From the NCBI GenBank assembly GCA_022750335.1, contig JAKIVX010000013.1:1-46925 (forward strand): a DNA stretch of 46,925 bases, read 5' to 3'. Source of the DNA: Thermoplasmata archaeon (GTDB lineage: Archaea; Thermoplasmatota; Thermoplasmata; Lutacidiplasmatales; UBA184). Below are positions 13,987 to 22,103 of the stretch, piece after piece. The notes under the pieces are model-generated. The model saw only the letters and a program-made list of their open reading frames with translations. It did not search any database and was not told the DNA's origin. Made by a program: the position numbers and the translations under genes. How positions within the stretch are numbered: position 1 is the first letter of the stretch; each line of letters begins with the position of its first letter.

Positions 13987-14685
13987 ATGGCCGCCCTGTT
14001 TGGACCTTCCACCTCTGACCTCGAGCACCTCCGATCCGCCGTTCGCGCCCTCGGCACCACCAGTGTGCCCGGACTCGCGGCAGCTCTCTCCTGGAGGGAA
14101 AAGAAGACCGAGAAGTTCTTGGCGCACGAACTTGCCCGACCTAACACGCCGGTCCTTTACGACCCGTCCCGGCGAACGGTGCGTTGGGGAGCGGTCGTGA
14201 CCCTGCCCGCACCGGTGGCTAGGGCCACCGTATTCGCCGCTCCGCCGTCTTCGACCTCCACTCCTCGAACGCCTCCGCCGGCCTACACTCCGACTGGTCT
14301 CAAGACCCTCTGCGCCCACTGCCACGTGGCCCTCCAGTCGACGGGCTCTCCCGGGCTGGTCGTTTGCCCGCACTGCGGGCGGCTCTCCAGCGCGCGGAGC
14401 GGTGGGATCGCTGCGTCGACGTCGGCGGGGCCCGCCCCCGACCCGGTTCCAGCCGCGCCCGCCCGGGGGCCCGTTGGGTCGACGCCGTCGACCTCGCCGA
14501 ACGACCGGCGTTCGCAGGAGCTGTTCGCAGCCTGGGTCACCAACCAACCGATCCCGTGCCCGCAGTGCCGCACGCCGCTCCGCCACCGCGGGGTCAGCGA
14601 GTATTCCTGTCCCTCGTGCGGAAAATCGGTCCGCTTCCCGGGTCGGTCGGAGGCCACGCCTCCGTCGACGCCGATGACCCACTGA
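13987..14685 (+). CDS. Winged-helix protein with two zinc ribbons
   Basis: A 232-residue protein. The N-terminal 75 residues (STSDLEHLRSAVRALGTTSV, WREKKTEKFLAHELARP, LYDPSRRTVRWG) look like a winged-helix domain. After a Pro/Ser/Thr linker comes a zinc ribbon, CAHCHVALQSTGSPGLVVCPHC (about residues 105-126), then a second linker and a second ribbon, CPQCRTPLRHRGVSEYSCPSC (about 195-215). The combination suggests a nucleic-acid-binding regulator; its target is unknown. It ends at 14685, exactly abutting the stop of the convergent hutH gene with no spacer. Confidence 0.65.
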   Translation: MAALFGPSTSDLEHLRSAVRALGTTSVPGLAAALSWREKKTEKFLAHELARPNTPVLYDPSRRTVRWGAVVTLPAPVARATVFAAPPSSTSTPRTPPPAYTPTGLKTLCAHCHVALQSTGSPGLVVCPHCGRLSSARSGGIAASTSAGPAPDPVPAAPARGPVGSTPSTSPNDRRSQELFAAWVTNQPIPCPQCRTPLRHRGVSEYSCPSCGKSVRFPGRSEATPPSTPMTH

Positions 14686-16215
14686 TCAGAACGGGACCCG
14701 GTCCCGGACCTCGCGGACGAGGACCCCGGAGGCGAGATCCTCCGTGATCCGCGCGAGGTCGGGCGCCGGGCTCCGGTCGTGGGTCCATGACGCGACGCGC
14801 GACCGTACGGCCGTCAGCGCCGCTTCGCTCCCGCGGCCGCCGGTCCGAGGATGCCGGAGTTCGAGGGCTTGGCAGGAGACGATCCACTCGACGGCGAGCA
14901 CCCGCCGGGTGTTCTCGAGGATGCGGCGCAGCTTCACTCCGGCCCACGGTCCCATGCTGACGTAGTCCTCCTGGTCGGCCGAGGTCGGCAGGCTGGACGC
15001 GCTCGCCGGATGGACGAGCGTCACATTCTCGTTCACGAGCGCCGCCGCGAGATACTGGGGCACCATGAAACCGGAGCTCACGCCGGGGTCGGGAGCGAGG
15101 AACGCCGGAAGTCCGTGGTTCAGCGCGGGATGAAGGAGGCGCGAGACCCGCCGCTCACTGAACGCGGCCAGGTACTGCGTGGTCAGCGCCAGGGTGTCGA
15201 GGGCGAGCGCGAGCGGTTGACCGTGGAAGTTGCCTCCACTCACGAACTCGTCTCCGTCGAAGACCACGGGGTTGTCCGTGACGGCGTTCAACTCGCGGCC
15301 CACGATCTTCTCGGCAAATTGCAGACCGAGCTCGACCGAGCCCAAGACCTGCGGAAGGCAGCGGAGCGTGTAGGCATCCTGGCCCGTCCAGGTCGTGTGG
15401 GGGGCCGAGAGCACGCTCCCCGCGAGCAGGGCCCGCAGCGAGGCCGCCACCGCCCGGTGCTCCGGGAAGTTCCGGATCTCGCCGAGCCGATCATCGAGCG
15501 ATTCGGGGTTCCCTTCCAGCGCATCGAATGAAACGGCCGCGGCGATGAGCGCGGCGTCGAGGAGCGACCGGAGGTCCGCCACCGCGAGGGCGAGGTAAGA
15601 GGCCATGAGCGCGGTCCCGTTGAGGAGCGCGACCCCTTCCTTCTCGACTAGTTCGAGGGGAGCGATCCCCTCGCGATCGAGCAGGCGTCGGGCCGGTTCC
15701 GGGGCTCCGCCGGCCGGGCCGAGGAACGCCCCTTCCCCCACCAGGGTCATCGCCAAGTGCGCGAGGGGGGCGAGGTCGCCGGAGGCCCCGACGGACCCCT
15801 GCTCCGGGATCCATGGGACGAGCCGTCGGTTGAGGAGTTCGAGGAGATGGTCGACGACCTCCGGTCGGACCCCGGAATGGCCGCGGGCCAGCGAGTTCGC
15901 CCGCAAGAGCATCAGACCCCGAACGACGTCGGTCGGGAGCGCCGGTCCCGTTCCGCTCGAGTGGCTGCGGACGAGGGAGATCTGAAGTTCTCGGGACTGC
16001 GCTGCCGTGATCAGCTTGTGGGACAGCCCACCAAATCCTGTCGTCACGCCGTAGACGGCGCGATTGGCCGCGACCGCGCGCTCGACCGCTCCGCGGCTCG
16101 CCCCGATCCGGGTCCGAGCCTCGGCGGGAAGCGCGACCACTCCGTGGCCCCGGGCCACGGCGAGGAACTGGCCGAGCGTGAGGGAACGTCCATCGACGGG
16201 AATCGGCTCGGGCAT
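14686..16215 (-). CDS. hutH: Histidine ammonia-lyase
   Basis: A 509-residue enzyme that deaminates L-histidine to trans-urocanate, the first step of histidine degradation. The autocatalytic MIO cofactor triad Ala-Ser-Gly is present in GSVGASGDLAPLAHLA (about residue 145), the catalytic Tyr in VYGVTTGFGGL (about 55), and the family signatures NGTALMASYLAL, GGNFHGQPLALALD and PTSADQEDYVSMG. Length is normal. Urocanase, imidazolonepropionase and formimidoylglutamase are not adjacent. A tyrosine-type lyase is possible, but the NGTALM and GGNFHGQ motifs favour histidine. Confidence 0.9.
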   Translation of the reverse strand: MPEPIPVDGRSLTLGQFLAVARGHGVVALPAEARTRIGASRGAVERAVAANRAVYGVTTGFGGLSHKLITAAQSRELQISLVRSHSSGTGPALPTDVVRGLMLLRANSLARGHSGVRPEVVDHLLELLNRRLVPWIPEQGSVGASGDLAPLAHLAMTLVGEGAFLGPAGGAPEPARRLLDREGIAPLELVEKEGVALLNGTALMASYLALAVADLRSLLDAALIAAAVSFDALEGNPESLDDRLGEIRNFPEHRAVAASLRALLAGSVLSAPHTTWTGQDAYTLRCLPQVLGSVELGLQFAEKIVGRELNAVTDNPVVFDGDEFVSGGNFHGQPLALALDTLALTTQYLAAFSERRVSRLLHPALNHGLPAFLAPDPGVSSGFMVPQYLAAALVNENVTLVHPASASSLPTSADQEDYVSMGPWAGVKLRRILENTRRVLAVEWIVSCQALELRHPRTGGRGSEAALTAVRSRVASWTHDRSPAPDLARITEDLASGVLVREVRDRVPF

Positions 16216-16267
16216 CGACCCGCTCTCCTACGCCCCCACCCACCGTTCGGAGGGTCGGTGCGCGGGC

Positions 16268-16798
16268 TTATGCGGCCGGGACGACGAGCTCACCACCGGG
16301 TTTCTGCATCGAGGGAACACGGCGGGTCTTGGCGCCCTTGGCCTGCCAGAATATTTCCGAGAACTCCTGGACCAGCTTGAGGAGTTCCTGCGCGTCGGCG
16401 ACGTTGGTCCCCTGGCGCGCCTTCGATGCCTGCTTGAGGGTCCGCCAGGTGAGGTCGTGGATCTGCGGGAATTGCTTGGCGTGGTCGGGGGTGAAGAAGT
16501 CGCCCCAGATGACCCGGACGTCGTTCTTGAGGCGCTCGGAGTGCTGCTCCTTCACGGTCGTATAGCGCGAAATCTTGGAGATGTAGGCGGCTCGGTCCTC
16601 CGGCTTCGCGTCCATCGCTGGAGCCGCGAGTTCGGCGATCAACTGGTCCATCCGGAGGATCGTCAGGGCGGACAGTTGGGCGTCGGTCGGGTCGTAAATA
16701 CCACACGGGATGTCGCAGTGGGCGAAGACGGCCCGGGGGGGAAACACGGCGTCCACAAGGCGCTCCACGATTCGGCCAGATGAGAGGGCGACGAACAT
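16268..16798 (-). CDS. sodN: Nickel superoxide dismutase precursor
   Basis: A 176-residue protein that disproportionates superoxide at a nickel centre. The diagnostic Ni-hook HCDIPCGIYDP follows a 26-residue leader (MFVALSSGRIVERLVDAVFP then PRAVFA). In known NiSODs the leader is removed so that His1 becomes the N-terminus, and His1, Cys2, Cys6 and Tyr9, needed for nickel binding and catalysis, are all present. The helical body (RYTTVKEQHSERLKNDVRVI, WGDFFTPDHAKQFPQIHDL, ELLKLVQEFSEIFWQAKG) matches the family. The ATG at 16798 lies about 27 nt after a TATA-like box. It is divergent from its putative processing protease, 30 bp away. NiSOD is known mainly from bacteria and some algae. Confidence 0.93.
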   Translation of the reverse strand: MFVALSSGRIVERLVDAVFPPRAVFAHCDIPCGIYDPTDAQLSALTILRMDQLIAELAAPAMDAKPEDRAAYISKISRYTTVKEQHSERLKNDVRVIWGDFFTPDHAKQFPQIHDLTWRTLKQASKARQGTNVADAQELLKLVQEFSEIFWQAKGAKTRRVPSMQKPGGELVVPAA

Positions 16799-16820
16799 GG
16801 CGCCGCGAGCCCTGCGAGTC

Positions 16821-16828
16821 GGATAAGG
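16821..16828 (-). promoter_or_regulatory. TATA box of sodN in the 30-bp sodN/sodX spacer
   Basis: CCTTATCC on the minus strand, centred about 27 nt before the sodN ATG. It touches the sodX start codon on the other strand, so a factor bound here would affect both genes. Confidence 0.5.
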
Positions 16829-17317
16829 ATGCCGGAAGCACCGAAGTCGGAGGCGATTCCCGCCTCGAATGCCGGGAGCCCGCGCCCGTGGCGCTGGGGT
16901 GGCCGCCGAGTCGAGGTCCACGACGAGAGCATGCGGCCGACGTTGCTGCCGGGCGATCGATTGCGGGTGGACGTGCGCGCGTACCGCCAGCAGCCGCCCC
17001 ACGCCGGGGACATCGTGGTGCTCCGCGATCCGGAGGAACCCCGCCGTTGGATCGTGAAACGGGTCGCAGCCGTCGGACCGGGAACGTGGTGGCGCACAAC
17101 CCGCGGCCTCGTCGCGGTCCGGCCGGACTCACCCACGACCGAGCGCCCCGCCGACGCAGTGGAACTGATCCCGCTTCGCCCGTCGGACGTCTGGGTCCTG
17201 GGCGACGACCCCGATCGGTCGCGGGACAGCCGCCGTTTCGGTCCCGTGCCGCCGTTGGCCGTGATCGGACGCGCCGTCCGCATTTACGCCCCGACGGCCC
17301 GCCGTCGGGACCTCTAG
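16829..17317 (+). CDS. sodX: Nickel-type SOD maturation protease (SodX-like)
   Basis: A 162-residue S24/S26-type serine protease resembling a signal peptidase I without a membrane anchor. The catalytic Ser is in VHDESMRPTLLPGDRLRVD (about residue 33) and the catalytic Lys in RRWIVKRVAAVGP (about 75). SDVWVLGDDPDRSRDSRRFG matches the S26 box with the conserved GD and SRDSR. In bacteria such a protease next to sodN cleaves the NiSOD leader to expose the Ni-hook. The divergent arrangement with sodN fits that role strongly. The ATG at 16829 is used, but a later start remains possible. No TATA box is evident on this side of the short spacer. Confidence 0.82.
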   Translation: MPEAPKSEAIPASNAGSPRPWRWGGRRVEVHDESMRPTLLPGDRLRVDVRAYRQQPPHAGDIVVLRDPEEPRRWIVKRVAAVGPGTWWRTTRGLVAVRPDSPTTERPADAVELIPLRPSDVWVLGDDPDRSRDSRRFGPVPPLAVIGRAVRIYAPTARRRDL

Positions 17318-17343
17318 AGTGCCCGGCCGGTGGTTTGGACATC

Positions 17344-17350
17344 TTCATAA
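17344..17350 (+). promoter_or_regulatory. TATA box of the wtpABC operon
   Basis: TTCATAA, centred about 27 nt before the ATG at 17375. This spacing favours that ATG over the one at 17354. Confidence 0.45.
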
Positions 17351-17374
17351 GCGATGTGTCAATCCGCCACATCG

Positions 17375-18466
17375 ATGGTGGCGAAGGCGGTTCTCGTGGT
17401 GATCCTCGTCGTGGTGGCGGCGGCAGCCGGTGGCCTTGGGTTCGTGGCGGGATATGAGTACAAGACCTCGCCGGCCGCGAGCCCGGCGGCGACCATCAAT
17501 TCGACCCTGTCGGTCCTGGGCGCGGGCACGCTCGACACGCTGTTCCCGCAACTGGCGAGCGAACTCGTCAATGAGTCGGGCGGGACGATCTCGGCGCCGG
17601 TCGCGGCGCAGACCTACGAGGGGTCGATCGATATCACGACCGCCATCACCCAGACCCATGCCCTCACCGACGTGGCGGCGGTGGCGGATTACCGCCTGAT
17701 CCCCCAGATGCTCGAACCGACCTACGCGAACTACGAGATCGTCTTCGGGACCACTCCGGAAGTGCTCGCCTACAACGCCAGTCTCCCCGCGTTCGCGGGC
17801 ATCAACTCCACCAACTGGGCCCAGAAGCTCATCGCTGACGTCACGACGCCCGGCAACAGGCCGATGGGCATCTGGAACGCCTCGACCGACCCGAACGGCT
17901 ACAACGAGATCTTTGCCATGGAGCTCCAGGGGATGCTCTACAACGGCAGCACGAGCGCCATCTACAGCCACTTCTACACGACGGGCGCCGACGGGGTCGC
18001 GGTCGGCACCTCGAACACGATCCTCGAGCACGAGTCGCAGGCGGCGAACCTCGTCAAGACCGGGGTGATCTCCGCGGTGATCACGTACCGCTCGTTTGCG
18101 GTCGTGAACGACATGTCGTACGTCTCGTTCAACCCGATCGTGGGCCTCGTGGCCAACAATTCCACCGCGCTCGCGGACTACGCGAAGCTCTCGACCGACA
18201 TCCTGACCTCCACGGGCGGGACGCAGTCAGTGTCGGCGGCCCCCGTACTCTTCTCGATCACGGTCCCGTTGAACGCCCCCAACCCCGCCCTCGGGGCGGC
18301 GTTCATCCACCTCCTCCTCTCCCCCCAAGGGAGTGCCATCCTCTCGGAAGGGGGGGCGTTCACCCCGATCTTCCCCGGTTGGAGTAATACACCGGGCGCG
18401 GTGCCGTCGGTGCTCGCACCGGACGTGACGAGCCTACCGACGTGGGCGGCAACGATCCTCGGCTGA
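17375..18466 (+). CDS. wtpA: Tungstate/molybdate ABC transporter, substrate-binding protein WtpA
   Basis: A 363-residue extracytoplasmic binding protein. The N-terminal segment AVLVVILVVVAAAAGGLGFV is an uncleaved anchor or signal helix; there is no lipobox Cys. The mature part has features of oxyanion-binding WtpA/ModA proteins: LSVLGAGTLDTLFPQL at the first binding loop, DVAAVADYRLIPQML, YEIVFGTTPEVLAYN, and a late LFSITVPLNAPNPALGAAFI before HLLLSPQGSAIL. It captures tungstate or molybdate for the permease encoded next. The ATG at 17375 lies 27 nt after a TATA-like box. It overlaps wtpB by 25 bp. Confidence 0.85.
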   Translation: MVAKAVLVVILVVVAAAAGGLGFVAGYEYKTSPAASPAATINSTLSVLGAGTLDTLFPQLASELVNESGGTISAPVAAQTYEGSIDITTAITQTHALTDVAAVADYRLIPQMLEPTYANYEIVFGTTPEVLAYNASLPAFAGINSTNWAQKLIADVTTPGNRPMGIWNASTDPNGYNEIFAMELQGMLYNGSTSAIYSHFYTTGADGVAVGTSNTILEHESQAANLVKTGVISAVITYRSFAVVNDMSYVSFNPIVGLVANNSTALADYAKLSTDILTSTGGTQSVSAAPVLFSITVPLNAPNPALGAAFIHLLLSPQGSAILSEGGAFTPIFPGWSNTPGAVPSVLAPDVTSLPTWAATILG

Positions 18467-19353
18467 AGCGACCGGGAGACGCCTCGCCACCGGCGGCGAC
18501 GCGGCGCCGTCGGTGGCGCACCGGCCCGTACTGGCTCGCGCTCCAGGTCGTCCTGTCGGGCTCGCTGCTGCTCCTCTTCGTCCTGCCGATCCTGGCCCTC
18601 TTCACCTACGGGCCGTTCGACCAGATCTTCCTCCAGCTGCGGGACGCGCAAGTGCGCGAAGCGCTCTGGTTCACCTTCTACGCCTCAGGGATCTCGGTCC
18701 TCGTCGCGATCGTCTTCGGCATCCCGCTCGGCTACGTGCTCGCCCGTCGAAAATTCCCGGGGCGGTCGGTCCTCGAGTCCCTCGTGGCCCTTCCGGTCGT
18801 CGTCCCCCATCTCCTCGTCGGCCTCGGACTGTTCATCCTGTTCATTCCGGGGAGCCTGCCCTACCGCTGGTCGGAAGCCCTCGGCTTCCCGATCTACTAC
18901 TCGGTCGGGGGGGTCGTGCTCGTGATGGTCTTCGTGAGCGCGCCCTACACCGTCCTCGCAAGCCAGTTGTCGTTCCGGGCGGTGGACGGTCGGGTGATCG
19001 AGGCGTCCCGGTCGCTGGGCGCGGGCCCGGCGACGGCCTTTCTCACCGTGACCTTCCCGCTCGCGCTGCGGGGGATCATCACGGGACTGTTGCTCTCCTG
19101 GGCGCGCGCGGTGAGCGAGATCGGGGGACTCCTCATCATCGCCTCGTTCGTCTACCCCGGCGGGCTCTACGATGGCCCGACCACGACGACCATCTCGATC
19201 TTCATCTACGACCTGTTCAACAACGGGAATCTCCAGGGAGCGGCCGCCGTCAGCTCCCTCTTCCTCCTGATGGCCTTCGCGATCTTCCTCTCGGTCCGCG
19301 TGCTCGAGCGTTCGGGGTGGCTCCCGTGGCGCCGGGGGGATCTCTCCCCGTGA
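18442..19353 (+). CDS. wtpB: Tungstate/molybdate ABC transporter permease WtpB
   Basis: A 303-residue inner-membrane permease with about six membrane helices, the first LQVVLSGSLLLLFVLPILAL. The cytoplasmic coupling loop carries the EAA motif: VIEASRSLGAGPATAFLTVT then FPLALRGIITG, which docks onto the ATPase. SWARAVSEIGGLLIIASFVY is typical of ModB/WtpB permeases. The start is the GTG at 18442, overlapping wtpA by 25 bp; the stop overlaps the wtpC GTG by 4 bp, so the genes are translationally coupled. Confidence 0.88.
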   Translation: MGGNDPRLKRPGDASPPAATRRRRWRTGPYWLALQVVLSGSLLLLFVLPILALFTYGPFDQIFLQLRDAQVREALWFTFYASGISVLVAIVFGIPLGYVLARRKFPGRSVLESLVALPVVVPHLLVGLGLFILFIPGSLPYRWSEALGFPIYYSVGGVVLVMVFVSAPYTVLASQLSFRAVDGRVIEASRSLGAGPATAFLTVTFPLALRGIITGLLLSWARAVSEIGGLLIIASFVYPGGLYDGPTTTTISIFIYDLFNNGNLQGAAAVSSLFLLMAFAIFLSVRVLERSGWLPWRRGDLSP

Positions 19354-20384
19354 GCCGCTGGGTCATGGAGGGGGTCGAGACCGACCTCGACGCGTTCCAT
19401 CTCGGTCCGGTGAGCATGGAGATCGCTCCGGGAAGCGCGGTCGCGGTGCTGGGTCCGTCGGGCGCGGGGAAGACCACGCTCCTCCGCACCATCGCCGGCT
19501 TTCTCCCCGTCCGTCGGGGACAGATCCGGCGCGACGGTACCGAGATCTCGGACTGGCTGCCCGAGGAGCGCGACCTCGGTTACGTCCCGCAGGGACTCGG
19601 CCTGTTCCCGCACCGGACCGTCGAGCGGAACATCGGCTACCCCCTGGAGCTCCGGGACCGACCCGACGCGGCCGCCCGGACGCGCGCGCTGCTCGAACGG
19701 TTCCACCTCACTCCCCTCGCCCGCCGCTATCCCTCCCGCCTGAGCGGAGGCGAGCAGCAGCGGGTCGCGATCGCGCGGGCGCTCGCCGCCGAGCCCGAGC
19801 TCATCGTCTGGGACGAGCCATGGCAGGCGCTCGATGTCCAGGCCCGCTACGAGCTCGGCCTCGTCTTCCACGAGCTCCGAGAGACCGAGCGCGTGCCGGT
19901 GATCGTCGTGACCCACGACCCCGGGCTCGCGTTTTCCGTCGCCGACTCGTTCCTCATCCTCGGCCGCGGACAGGTCCGCGGCCAGTACGACGCCGCGACC
20001 CTCCTCCGCGCCCCGCCCGACCCGTTCGTGGCCCGGTTCGTGGGGTTCGAGAACGTCTACGACCGGGCGACGCTCGAAGCGAGTCCCCCCTCACCCCTGC
20101 GGAGCTGGCTTCGGGAGCGGGCCGGCCGCGATGGGGTGGCGCTGACCTGTCCCACCCTTCCGGCGGCCCTCGCCGACGCTCCGCTGTGGGAGGGAACGGT
20201 CCGGAGCGCCCGACCTGGACCGCACGGGCTCACGGTCGAGGTCCGGGCCGACGAGCTCTTGGTCACGCTGCGCGTGCCGCCGCCGTGGGCGCCGCCCTTC
20301 CCCTCCCTCGGCGAACGCGTGCGGTTCGGGATCGCGGCCGACTCCGTCCATCCGCTGGGTCCGCGGACGGAGGGCGCGCCGTGA
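19350..20384 (+). CDS. wtpC: Tungstate/molybdate ABC transporter ATPase WtpC
   Basis: A 344-residue ATPase powering WtpB. It shows Walker A GPSGAGKTTLL, Q-loop YVPQGLGLFPHRTVERN, signature LSGGEQQRVAIARAL, Walker B LIVWDEPWQALD (unusual Trp residues around the DE pair) and H-loop VIVVTHDPG. The C-terminal 110 residues, ending TVEVRADELLVTLRVPP and LGERVRFGIAADSVHPLG, form a TOBE-like domain that may sense the oxyanion. The GTG at 19350 overlaps the wtpB stop (GTGA), and the stop overlaps the next gene's GTG the same way. Confidence 0.88.
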   Translation: MSRWVMEGVETDLDAFHLGPVSMEIAPGSAVAVLGPSGAGKTTLLRTIAGFLPVRRGQIRRDGTEISDWLPEERDLGYVPQGLGLFPHRTVERNIGYPLELRDRPDAAARTRALLERFHLTPLARRYPSRLSGGEQQRVAIARALAAEPELIVWDEPWQALDVQARYELGLVFHELRETERVPVIVVTHDPGLAFSVADSFLILGRGQVRGQYDAATLLRAPPDPFVARFVGFENVYDRATLEASPPSPLRSWLRERAGRDGVALTCPTLPAALADAPLWEGTVRSARPGPHGLTVEVRADELLVTLRVPPPWAPPFPSLGERVRFGIAADSVHPLGPRTEGAP

Positions 20385-21067
20385 GCGACCGGGCGAGCGT
20401 CGTCACCGACACGGACGTCGCGCTCCTTCGCTCGCTGGCGCAGGAGCGTTCCGTGGTCGCGGCCAGTCGGTCGGTCGGGATCTCCCGCGACCGCGCGATC
20501 TACCGGCTGGCCCGCCTCGAACGCGCGTTCGGCGGTCCGGTCGTGGCCGCCGTTCGCGGGGGCCGGGCCCACGGCGGCACGCTCCTCACCGCCCTCGGGG
20601 ACCGGATCGTCCGGCAGGGGTTCGACTCCGTCGAGCTGCTCGCCGGGCGGCCCGTCGCTCCCCTCTCGCTCTCGAACCGCCTCGAAGGGGTCTTCCACCG
20701 GGCGCCGGGCCCCGAGGTCGAGCTCGGGCCCGGGCTCCGCCTCCGGGTCGCGTTCGCCGCGGAGGAGGGCGAGCCGGTCGCCGTCCTGGTCGACCCCGAA
20801 GCGATCCTCGTCGCCCGGGGGCAGTTTCCCTCGAGCGCGCGGAACGTCCTCCCCGGCATCGTCGCCAAGGTCGAACGGTCCCGGGGGGTCGCGGGACGAA
20901 CCCTCCTCATCCGGTCGGGGCGCGTGACCTTTCGGGTCGCGGTCACCGAGGAGCCGATCCGCCAGCTCCACCTCACGCCCGGGACCCGGGTCTGGCTGTA
21001 CGTGAAGGCGACGGCGGTCCGGCGGGTGAGCTCCGCCCGGCCTACTCGCGGATCCCTTCGGTCGTGA
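20381..21067 (+). CDS. ModE-like regulator with helix-turn-helix and TOBE/Mop domain
   Basis: A 228-residue protein ending the wtp operon. The N-terminus ([20 protein letters not shown] then [20 protein letters not shown]) is a LysR/ModE-type winged helix. The C-terminus ([53 protein letters not shown]) is a Mop/TOBE domain that binds molybdate or tungstate in known ModE proteins. It probably senses the transported oxyanion and controls wtpABC or molybdo/tungsto-enzyme genes. The GTG at 20381 overlaps the wtpC stop. Its end overlaps the convergent radA gene by 26 bp. Confidence 0.75.
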   Translation: MSDRASVVTDTDVALLRSLAQERSVVAASRSVGISRDRAIYRLARLERAFGGPVVAAVRGGRAHGGTLLTALGDRIVRQGFDSVELLAGRPVAPLSLSNRLEGVFHRAPGPEVELGPGLRLRVAFAAEEGEPVAVLVDPEAILVARGQFPSSARNVLPGIVAKVERSRGVAGRTLLIRSGRVTFRVAVTEEPIRQLHLTPGTRVWLYVKATAVRRVSSARPTRGSLRS

Positions 21068-22037
21068 GCGAGAAGACGGCCTCCCCTTCAGGCAGGTTCG
21101 GAGAATCGATGAGGCGCGCGATCCGGCGGGGCGGCTTCGACTTGCGCAGGTAGACCCGATAGGTCGCGGCGTGGGCGACGATGTTCCCGCCGATCGGCCG
21201 GGTCGGGTCGCCGAAGAGGATATCGGGACGCGCCGAGACCTGGTTCGTGACGACGATGGCGGCGTTGTAAGTGTCGGCGAACCGCAGGAGCTCGTGCAGG
21301 TGCTTGTTGAGGAGCTGCTGGCGCGGAGCGAGTTCAGCCCTCCCGAGGTACTCGGCGCGGAAGTGCGCGGTGAGGGAATCGACGACGAGCAGACGGATGG
21401 GCTTCTCGCGCGCCAGTTCCTGGGCCTTCTGGACGAGGAGCATCTGGTGGTTCGAGTTGAACGCCCGCGCCACGTGGATGCGGCCGAGGGTCACCGCCGG
21501 GTCGAGACCCACCGCCTTGGACATGTCGACGATCCGCTCGGGACGGAAGGTACTCTCCGTGTCGATGTAGACGACCTCCGACTCGAGGCCCCCCTGCGCG
21601 GCCGTCAGCTGGATGTCGACGGCGATCTGGTGCGCGAGCTGGGTCTTTCCCGAACCGAACTCGCCGGAGAACTCGGTGATCGCCTGCGTCTCGACGCCGC
21701 CGCCGAGGAGTTCGTCGAGCGCTTTGGAATTGGTCGTGATCCGACCGAGCTTCTTGCGGCGCTCGAGGAGCGCGGTCCCGCTCTCGAACCCGCCGACATC
21801 CGCTTTGCGTCGGGCCTCGCCGATGAGCTTCTGCGCGCTCATCGTGCCGATCTCGGCCGCCTCCGCGACGTCCCCCGGCGACGCGACCGCGAGCTCCATC
21901 AGGTCGGTGTAGCCGGCTTCCCGCAGCTTCTCCGCGGTCGCGGTTCCGATCCCGGGCAGGTCCTCGAGGGCGATCTCGTGTTTCGGCTCGGGCGGGGTCT
22001 CGCCGGAACCCGTCCGGGCGGCGGTCTTTGGCGGCAC
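21042..22037 (-). CDS. radA: Archaeal recombinase RadA
   Basis: A 331-residue RecA/Rad51-family strand-exchange ATPase for homologous recombination. The N-terminal helix-hairpin-helix domain is [20 protein letters not shown] (about residues 25-45). Then come the linker [20 protein letters not shown], Walker [14 protein letters not shown] (about 128), Walker [21 protein letters not shown] (about 220) and the L2-region [14 protein letters not shown]. Length is typical. It starts at the GTG at 22037, preceded at leaderless distance by CCCTTATCC. It is convergent with, and overlaps, the ModE-like gene. Confidence 0.95.
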   Translation of the reverse strand: MPPKTAARTGSGETPPEPKHEIALEDLPGIGTATAEKLREAGYTDLMELAVASPGDVAEAAEIGTMSAQKLIGEARRKADVGGFESGTALLERRKKLGRITTNSKALDELLGGGVETQAITEFSGEFGSGKTQLAHQIAVDIQLTAAQGGLESEVVYIDTESTFRPERIVDMSKAVGLDPAVTLGRIHVARAFNSNHQMLLVQKAQELAREKPIRLLVVDSLTAHFRAEYLGRAELAPRQQLLNKHLHELLRFADTYNAAIVVTNQVSARPDILFGDPTRPIGGNIVAHAATYRVYLRKSKPPRRIARLIDSPNLPEGEAVFSLTTEGIRE

Positions 22038-22060
22038 GAGAAGACCGACCGGAGGTAGAG

Positions 22061-22069
22061 GGATAAGGG
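22061..22069 (-). promoter_or_regulatory. TATA box of radA
   Basis: CCCTTATCC on the minus strand, centred about 28 nt before the GTG at 22037. This gives a leaderless radA transcript. Confidence 0.55.
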
Positions 22070-22103
22070 TGGGGGAGGGGTCGCGGAACGGTGGTGGGTG
22101 CGG

